Of a DNA stretch of 19,222 nucleotides, positions 14,141-19,222 are shown one piece after another. The translations under genes were made by a program, and so were the position numbers. Every line of letters starts with the position of its first letter. Position 1 is the first letter of the stretch. Source of the stretch: an uncultured Clostridia bacterium (GTDB lineage: Bacteria > Bacillota > Clostridia > Oscillospirales > Acutalibacteraceae); contig CAMJYF010000002.1 in the NCBI GenBank assembly GCA_946409885.1, positions 1 to 19,222 of the forward strand. The letters run 5' to 3'. The notes beneath the pieces were generated by a model. The model saw only the letters and a list, made by a program, of their open reading frames with translations, made no database searches and had not been told where the DNA came from.

Positions 14141-15264
14141 CCGGCACCGTCATCTGCATGGGCAACTTTGAGCTGCCCGACAGAAACGCCGCCTCTCACC
14201 GGGTGGTCAATAACGGAAAGCTCTTCCGCGCCCTGGGCCTGCGGACGGTTTTTCTCGGCGTGTGCCGCGGGGAGCGGTACTTCGACGGGATCGTGCAGCG
14301 GGATTACGGAACGGGCTTTGATATGTTCGAGCAATCCTACCCCTTTACCGCCCGCCAGTGGGCGGAGGAGATTTTTGACATGCGCCATCTGCGGGAGCTG
14401 GTCCGCCGGTACCCGGATACGGTGGCGATCCTCTTATACAACACCCAGTACGCCACGCTGCTGGCCGCGAAAAAGGCGTTTTCCGGCCGGGGGATCCGCG
14501 TGTTGTACGACTGCACCGAATGGAACGGCTTTACGGAGGGCTCCCCGCTGAAAAAGGCGGTAAAGGCCCTGGACAGCCGTCTGATCGAGCGGTTTCTGCC
14601 GTCGGCCTGCGACGGGCTGATTGTCGTCAGCGAGCGCATGCGGCGGCGGTATGAAAAAAAGGAGCCCCTGCTGCTGCCGCCGCTGGTGGATACGCAGGAC
14701 GCCATCTGGCGTCAGGCGCCCCTGCAAAAGGAGCGGTTCACCTTCTGTTACGCGGGCGACCCCTCCAACAAGGACCGGCTGGACCTGCTGCTGACCGCCT
14801 TTGCCCGCCTGCCCGCCGGGGCAGCGGCGCTGCGCGTGGTGGGCGTCTCCCGGGAGGAATACGCCGGTGGTGAAGCCGGGGCGGAGACCCCCGTGCCGGA
14901 ACACGTCCGCTTTACGGGAAGGCTTTCCCATGCGGAGACGGTGCGGGAGATGCAAAGCGCCGACTGTTTTATTTTCCTGCGGGAGCCAAGCCGCCGCAAC
15001 TCGGCGGGGTTCCCCACCAAATTTGCGGAGGCGTACACCTGCGGGGTTCCCGTCATCACCACGGCGGTCAGCGACGTGGCCCGTTACGCGGACGGGACCT
15101 GTCTCGTCCTGCCGGACGTTTCCCCGGAGGGCGTGGCGGCCGCCATGACCGAATTACTCTCCCGTCAGCCCGGTCCCCGGGGGACGCGGGCCGCGTTTGA
15201 TTACAGAAGCTACGTCGACGCCTGTCGGCAGTGGTGGGAAAGGATATCATGGAAAGAAGGCTGA
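14137..15264 (+). CDS. Glycosyltransferase, GT4-like
   Basis: A 375-residue GT-B type enzyme. It opens VICMGNFELPDRNAASHRV with YDCTEWNGF (124-132) in the first half and FCYAGDPSNKDRLDLLL (203-219), VRFTGRLSHAETV (257-269) and GFPTKFAEAYTCGVPVITT (291-309) in the second. The second Glu of the EX7E motif is E298, but the position of the first Glu is Ala (A290), so the donor-site pair is not canonical. The layout is otherwise complete, with no frameshift. It overlaps the epimerase gene by ATGA (14137-14140), with GGGAG (14124-14128) in front, a sign of coupled translation. It probably adds one sugar of the repeat unit. Donor and acceptor unknown. Confidence 0.82.
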   Translation: MTGTVICMGNFELPDRNAASHRVVNNGKLFRALGLRTVFLGVCRGERYFDGIVQRDYGTGFDMFEQSYPFTARQWAEEIFDMRHLRELVRRYPDTVAILLYNTQYATLLAAKKAFSGRGIRVLYDCTEWNGFTEGSPLKKAVKALDSRLIERFLPSACDGLIVVSERMRRRYEKKEPLLLPPLVDTQDAIWRQAPLQKERFTFCYAGDPSNKDRLDLLLTAFARLPAGAAALRVVGVSREEYAGGEAGAETPVPEHVRFTGRLSHAETVREMQSADCFIFLREPSRRNSAGFPTKFAEAYTCGVPVITTAVSDVARYADGTCLVLPDVSPEGVAAAMTELLSRQPGPRGTRAAFDYRSYVDACRQWWERISWKEG

Positions 15265-16505
15265 ACGCACCGATCAATCATTCGATCCAGACCGTCATAC
15301 AGATGGTTTCCGTGCTGTATCTGCTGGTCTGGTCCGTGGCGCCTCCGCTGCAGATGGATCTGATTTTCCGGCTGCTGGCGCTGGGGCTGGCTTTCGTATG
15401 GTTCGTGATCGAATTCCTGCGCCATTTTGAATTCACCATGATGCAGATCTGGTGCGCGCTGTTCATGTTCGCCGTCGCCGCGATCGGCTATTTTTCCAGG
15501 GGCTTCGACGGCGTAATGAGCGAAATCGCGGTCTACATGATGGTGCTGGCATTTTTTATCAATATCTACAGTACCGATAACTGGCAATCTTACCGGATCG
15601 TGGTACCCATCACGCTGGGGCTGCTCTGTTTTTTCAACTTCCGTACGTACTCCGCCCTGGTGCAGGACACCACCCTTGCGCGGCGGCTGGTGCGGGATTC
15701 GGAGGAGCTGTACGTCTTTATGCGCCAGGGCGTGGGCGGTTACGGGCTGGTTTACCCGCAGGTGTGTATCGCGCCGGTGGTTTACGCCTGGGCGCTGAAG
15801 TCCTTTGAGCATAATAAATTCTATACGCTGCTGGGCGCCGTCTGGAGCGTTTCGTTCTGGATGGTGCTGAACCTTGCCGGCTATTCCATCGCCATCATCA
15901 CCTCGGCGATCGCGCTGGTGGTGCTGCTGTTCTACCGCCGGCAGAGTGTTCTGCCCGCGTTTTTCATCGCGGCGGGGCTGATCCTTGCCATGGTGCTGCT
16001 GCTGGTGTATGTGGAAGGGTTCCGGAACCTGGTGCTGCAGATCTTTGAAGGGACCAAGATCGTGCGTAAAATCGAGGACCTGCTGAGCACGGCGGAAGGC
16101 GAAACGGCGGACTCCTTCGCCACCCGGGCCGAGCGGTACTGGTGGAGCCTGGAGAGCTGTCTGCAATACCCGCTCATCGGCGGGCGGCTGTTCGGCGCGC
16201 GCATCGGCGGCCATTCCGAGCTGCTGGATACCTTTGCCCAGTACGGCGTCTGGGGCGGCGTCCCCGTTGCTTTTATGATTTTCTATACCCCCAACGCGTT
16301 CAAGGCCAGCAGCCCCTCCATTACGGTCCGCGCCACCGCCAACGCGCACATCATGGCCATTTCCCTGTTTTCCCTGTTCGATCCCTTTGTCTTTCAGGTG
16401 TATTTTCCCCTGATGGTCTTATGCCCCATCATGTACAGCGACATCTATAAATGGAGAACGAGAGAGTATGAATATTCTTTGGACAGTCAATCTGATTCCG
16501 CGTGA
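15249..16505 (+). CDS. Wzy-like polysaccharide polymerase
   Basis: A 418-residue integral membrane protein with about ten to eleven hydrophobic segments and a large loop at about 255-335. The loop holds FATRAERYWWSLESCLQYPLIGG and GGHSELLDTFAQYGVWGGVP (320-339), the pattern of the O-antigen polymerase/ligase family, where a loop Arg and His act on the lipid-linked glycan. In this operon it should polymerise repeat units outside the membrane, with chain length set by the Wzz domains of the two kinases. ATG 15249 follows AAAGGA (15239-15244); an upstream GTG (15231) in the same frame has weaker support. It overlaps the previous gene by 16 bases and the next by 38. Sequence is diverged as usual for Wzy, so the call rests on topology and the loop motif. 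Confidence 0.83.
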   Translation: MERRLNAPINHSIQTVIQMVSVLYLLVWSVAPPLQMDLIFRLLALGLAFVWFVIEFLRHFEFTMMQIWCALFMFAVAAIGYFSRGFDGVMSEIAVYMMVLAFFINIYSTDNWQSYRIVVPITLGLLCFFNFRTYSALVQDTTLARRLVRDSEELYVFMRQGVGGYGLVYPQVCIAPVVYAWALKSFEHNKFYTLLGAVWSVSFWMVLNLAGYSIAIITSAIALVVLLFYRRQSVLPAFFIAAGLILAMVLLLVYVEGFRNLVLQIFEGTKIVRKIEDLLSTAEGETADSFATRAERYWWSLESCLQYPLIGGRLFGARIGGHSELLDTFAQYGVWGGVPVAFMIFYTPNAFKASSPSITVRATANAHIMAISLFSLFDPFVFQVYFPLMVLCPIMYSDIYKWRTREYEYSLDSQSDSA

Positions 16506-17721
16506 CGTCGCGGCGGCGCTCGGCGTCAAAAGCGACGTGCTGGGCGGCTGGGTGGAGGCCATGGCGGCGCGGCTGAAGCGCATCGAAGGCGTCCGGCTGG
16601 CCGTGGCCTGCAAATCGGATACGGGGCTGGACTTCTCTGTGGAGGTGGACGGCGTCCGTTACTGCGCCATCCCCTACCGCAAGGGCACGGACGAATCGTC
16701 GCTGCTGGCCCACTGCCGCACGCTGCTGGAGAGGCTGCGGCCGGATATCGTCCATATCGAGGGGACGGAGTTCCCCCACGCGAAAGCCATGCTGCGGGCG
16801 GCGCAGGAAAAGGCGATCCCCGCGGTGGCCTCCATGCAGGGCATTCTGAACGGCCAGTACGGGTACCAGTGCGGCCTGCTGCCGCTGGACGACATGCTGC
16901 TGTCCTTTGATCCCGTCGCCGTGTTTGCCGCCCTTTCCCTGCATTTCCGCAAGACCCGCTGGTACGCGCCGCGCATGAAGCCGGAGCGGGAGCTGATCGA
17001 AAGCGTCTCCTATGTGATGGGGCGCACCACCTGGGACCGGGCGCACACCTACGCCCTCAACCCCAACGCGAAATATTACAGCTGCCCCCGCGTGCTGCGC
17101 CCGCCCTTTTATGCGGCGCAGTGGGATCCTTCCGCCATGGAGCGCCACTCCCTGTATGTGGGCAACAGCTATTATGCCTTAAAGGGCTTTCATTTTCTGG
17201 TAAAGGCGCTGCCGCAGCTGATCCGGGAATACCCGGATATCCGGGTGTACGTGGCGGGCCATCCCCCCTTCGGCGATAAACGGGCGCTGGTCAAAAAGGG
17301 CTACGGCGCCTATCTGAAGCAGCTGATCGACCGGACCGGCGTGGCGGAGCATATCGTCTTCACCGGCACGCTGACGGCGGAGCAGGTGGCGGAGCGCCTT
17401 TCCCGGGTGAACGCCTACGTGCTCACCTCCGTTGTGGAAAACAGCCCCAACACCCTGGGGGAGGCCATGCTGGTGGGCGCGCCCTGCATCTCCTCTTACG
17501 CGGGCGGCGCGCCGGATATGGCCAAAGACGGCGAGGAGGCCCTGTTCTACCGCAGCGACGACCCCGCCCTGCTGGCCTGGTGCGTCAAGCGGATTTTTGA
17601 CGACGACGCGCTGGCCGCAAGGCTTTCCGGCAACGCCCGCCAAAGGGCGCTGGTCACCCACGACGCCGACAACAACGCAAGGACGCTTTACGGCGTCTAT
17701 CAGGATATATTACAGTCATGA
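16468..17721 (+). CDS. Glycosyltransferase family 4
   Basis: A 417-residue GT-B enzyme. Features: VLGGWVEAMAARL (24-36) in the N-terminal glycine loop region, DIVHIEGTEFPH (93-104), GRTTWDRA (185-192), YVGNSYYALKGFHFLVKALP (230-249), HIVFTGTL (295-302) and the EX7E donor motif E324-E332 (VENSPNTLGEAMLVGAP). It should use a nucleotide sugar at the cytoplasmic face to build the repeat unit. The gene starts 38 bases before the polymerase gene ends, the largest overlap in the operon; GAGAGAG lies just upstream of ATG 16468. The next gene overlaps its stop by four bases (ATGA). Substrate cannot be told. Confidence 0.9.
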   Translation: MNILWTVNLIPRDVAAALGVKSDVLGGWVEAMAARLKRIEGVRLAVACKSDTGLDFSVEVDGVRYCAIPYRKGTDESSLLAHCRTLLERLRPDIVHIEGTEFPHAKAMLRAAQEKAIPAVASMQGILNGQYGYQCGLLPLDDMLLSFDPVAVFAALSLHFRKTRWYAPRMKPERELIESVSYVMGRTTWDRAHTYALNPNAKYYSCPRVLRPPFYAAQWDPSAMERHSLYVGNSYYALKGFHFLVKALPQLIREYPDIRVYVAGHPPFGDKRALVKKGYGAYLKQLIDRTGVAEHIVFTGTLTAEQVAERLSRVNAYVLTSVVENSPNTLGEAMLVGAPCISSYAGGAPDMAKDGEEALFYRSDDPALLAWCVKRIFDDDALAARLSGNARQRALVTHDADNNARTLYGVYQDILQS

Positions 17722-18770
17722 GCCGTACGGAAGCAAGAACATTTCAACTGCCGGACAGGATCGATTCCCTCCAGGCGCTGCGGTTCCTGGGGGCTATGTG
17801 CATCACCCTCTATCACTTTACCGGCCTGCAGGGGGCGTGCCCCTTTGATTTTTCCCGGGCTGTCTATCTGTTTTACATCATCAGCGGCTTTGTGGTGATG
17901 CTCTCCACGAAAAAGCCGGAAAAAAAGAAGTATTTCCTCACCCGCCGGCTGATCCGCACCCTGCCCCTGTACTGGGGGCTCACCCTCGCCACCTTCGCGG
18001 CGGGGCTGGTGGTTCCGTCGGTCATCGGCTACCGGCCCACGGCGGAGCAGCTGGTCAAATCCCTGCTGTTCATCCCCTATGCCAGAACCACCGCCAAAGC
18101 CGGCAGCGCCATCCGCCCCATCGTGGGGCTGGGGCACACGCTGCAGATGGAAATGCTGTTCTATCTGCTGTTCCTGGTCGCCATGCGTATCAGCCACAAA
18201 TACCGGGGCTTTCTGGCGGCGGGCTTTTCCGCGCTGGTGATCGTCGCGGGGCTCTTTATCCCCGCCAGGGGACCGGCCTTCCATTTCTACACCGCCAACT
18301 ACTACGTCTGGACCTCCTTTATCATCGGCCTGGCCCTTTACGGCGTGTTCACGCTGCTGCAAAAAAAGGAGCTGGCCGTACGTCGCGGTGCCGTCCCCAT
18401 GGCCGTTTCCACCGCCCTTGCGGTGGGGCTGGCGGTGCCCGCCCTGCTGCGGGAGATGTCCGTCTGGTATGATATCGCCCTGTTCGCGGCGGTGTTCTGC
18501 GCGGGGCTGATCTGGTCCGCTTGCGGCGGCCAAACGCCCCGGTTCCCGGTCACGCTGGGCAATATCAGCTTTTCCTATTACCTGCTGCACTATTATACCG
18601 TGGCGCTCAGTGCCCGCTGGCTGGGGATCGACTCCTTCAGCCTCCGCAACCTGCTGCTGGCGCTGGTGGTGTCCGCCGTCACGTGGGGGATCTCATGGGT
18701 CTCCTGGTACCTGATCGAAAACAGGCTGACGGCCTTTCTGCAAAAACGCCTGATCCGGGCGGCGCAATAA
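17718..18770 (+). CDS. Membrane O-acyltransferase (acyltransferase family 3)
   Basis: A 350-residue protein with about ten hydrophobic segments. The N-terminus shows the family pattern DSLQALRFLGAMCITLYHF with R22 and the catalytic-type H33 (R-x10-H), then YLFYIISGFVVML. RRLIRTLPLYW (76-86) and a C-terminal SYYLLHYYTV with IENRL at the end also fit PF01757 (OafA/WecH-like). Such enzymes move an acyl group, mostly acetyl from acetyl-CoA, to sugars across the membrane. No SGNH domain is fused. In this operon it probably O-acetylates the repeat unit or polymer. Overlap with the previous gene is four bases (ATGA). Family sure; acetyl rather than another acyl group is inferred from the family. Confidence 0.9.
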   Translation: MSRTEARTFQLPDRIDSLQALRFLGAMCITLYHFTGLQGACPFDFSRAVYLFYIISGFVVMLSTKKPEKKKYFLTRRLIRTLPLYWGLTLATFAAGLVVPSVIGYRPTAEQLVKSLLFIPYARTTAKAGSAIRPIVGLGHTLQMEMLFYLLFLVAMRISHKYRGFLAAGFSALVIVAGLFIPARGPAFHFYTANYYVWTSFIIGLALYGVFTLLQKKELAVRRGAVPMAVSTALAVGLAVPALLREMSVWYDIALFAAVFCAGLIWSACGGQTPRFPVTLGNISFSYYLLHYYTVALSARWLGIDSFSLRNLLLALVVSAVTWGISWVSWYLIENRLTAFLQKRLIRAAQ

Positions 18771-18797
18771 GAAGAGAGAGAAGAAACGAGGGAAATC

Positions 18798-19222
18798 ATG
18801 CCGGAGAACAGAAAAATACTGCTGGTGATCCCGCACATGATCGGCGGGGGCGCGGAACGGGTGGCTTCGCTGTTGATGAACACCTTTGCGGAAAAGGGGT
18901 ACCGGACGGAGATGGTCCTGACCGGCGACCGCCGGGAGAATGTGGTGCGGTGCGACCTGAAGGACAGCACGATACTAACGCTGCTGCCGGAACAGCTGGA
19001 AAAAGAATCCCTTGGCGACAGGATCCTCTACGGCGTACTGCTGAAGGCATACGCGCAGGTTTTCTGTCATCTGTTTGAGCTGCTGCGGCGGCCCGTCCCG
19101 GCGGATCTGGCCAGGGCCTCGCAGGTGGTGCTGTACCGCCGGGAGATCGCCTGGCTGCGGGAAAAACTGAAGAAAGAACCGGAGACGGCGGTGATCGCCT
19201 TTTTGCAGCCCGCCATCCCCAT
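18798..19222 (+). CDS. Glycosyltransferase, N-terminal part (runs off right edge)
   Basis: The frame opens at ATG 18798, after GAGGGAA (18788-18794), and stays open to the window edge (141 residues seen). It begins PENRKILLVIPHMIGGGAERV, the typical opening of GT4 glycosyltransferases with the glycine loop and the AERV helix. ALLMN-like helix residues and the FLQP segment (the last seen residues) fit the first Rossmann domain. The donor domain is outside the window. It follows the acyltransferase stop by 27 bases, so the operon continues. Family likely, substrate unknown. Confidence 0.85.
   Translation, partial: MPENRKILLVIPHMIGGGAERVASLLMNTFAEKGYRTEMVLTGDRRENVVRCDLKDSTILTLLPEQLEKESLGDRILYGVLLKAYAQVFCHLFELLRRPVPADLARASQVVLYRREIAWLREKLKKEPETAVIAFLQPAIP

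Overview
The window looks like a chromosomal piece of a GC-rich Gram-positive bacterium of the Clostridia type, possibly an Oscillospiraceae-like gut organism. The evidence is GC-rich coding sequence, strong purine-rich ribosome binding sites, AT-rich sigma-70/sigma-A-like promoters, and a CpsB-type PHP tyrosine phosphatase heading a polysaccharide operon. The taxonomic placement is inference. No RNA genes, insertion sequences, CRISPR arrays or attachment sites were seen.

Left part (1-3050), genes on the minus strand: a von Willebrand factor A (VWA) protein running off the left edge (1-596), a 411-base gap (597-1007) rich in inverted repeats, and a sulfoquinovosidase of glycoside hydrolase family 31 (1008-2996). 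The gap holds three hairpins, one of them a good plus-strand terminator with no obvious plus-strand gene in front of it, and a short palindrome.

Right part (3119-19222), all on the plus strand: one tightly packed exopolysaccharide/capsule operon of 13 genes that continues past the right edge. It starts at a clear promoter (TTGAAT, 17 bases, TATAAT). The first four genes are a regulatory and export-control module: CpsB-like phosphatase, a membrane-anchored protein with three Ig-like repeats, and two different Wzz-tyrosine kinase fusions. Kinase 1 ends in a tail with Tyr at every third residue. Kinase 2 ends in a Tyr-Gly dipeptide tail followed by a 49-residue segment with 42 serines. Then come an ABC half-exporter, the initiating phosphoglycosyl transferase, a GT4 glycosyltransferase, a TviB/TviC-like pair predicted to make UDP-N-acetylgalactosaminuronic acid, two more glycosyltransferases with a Wzy-like polymerase between them, an O-acyltransferase and the start of another glycosyltransferase.

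How they work together (inference): the phosphoglycosyl transferase loads the first sugar on a polyprenyl carrier and the glycosyltransferases extend it, using a uronic acid sugar from TviB/TviC. A flippase moves the repeat unit across the membrane; no Wzx is seen and the ABC exporter is a candidate. Wzy polymerises it, and the Wzz-kinases, cycling between phosphorylated tails and CpsB dephosphorylation, set chain length. The acyltransferase decorates the product. The polymer is predicted to be acidic and O-acylated. The most unusual part is the pair of kinases with contrasting repetitive tails next to an Ig-repeat partner.
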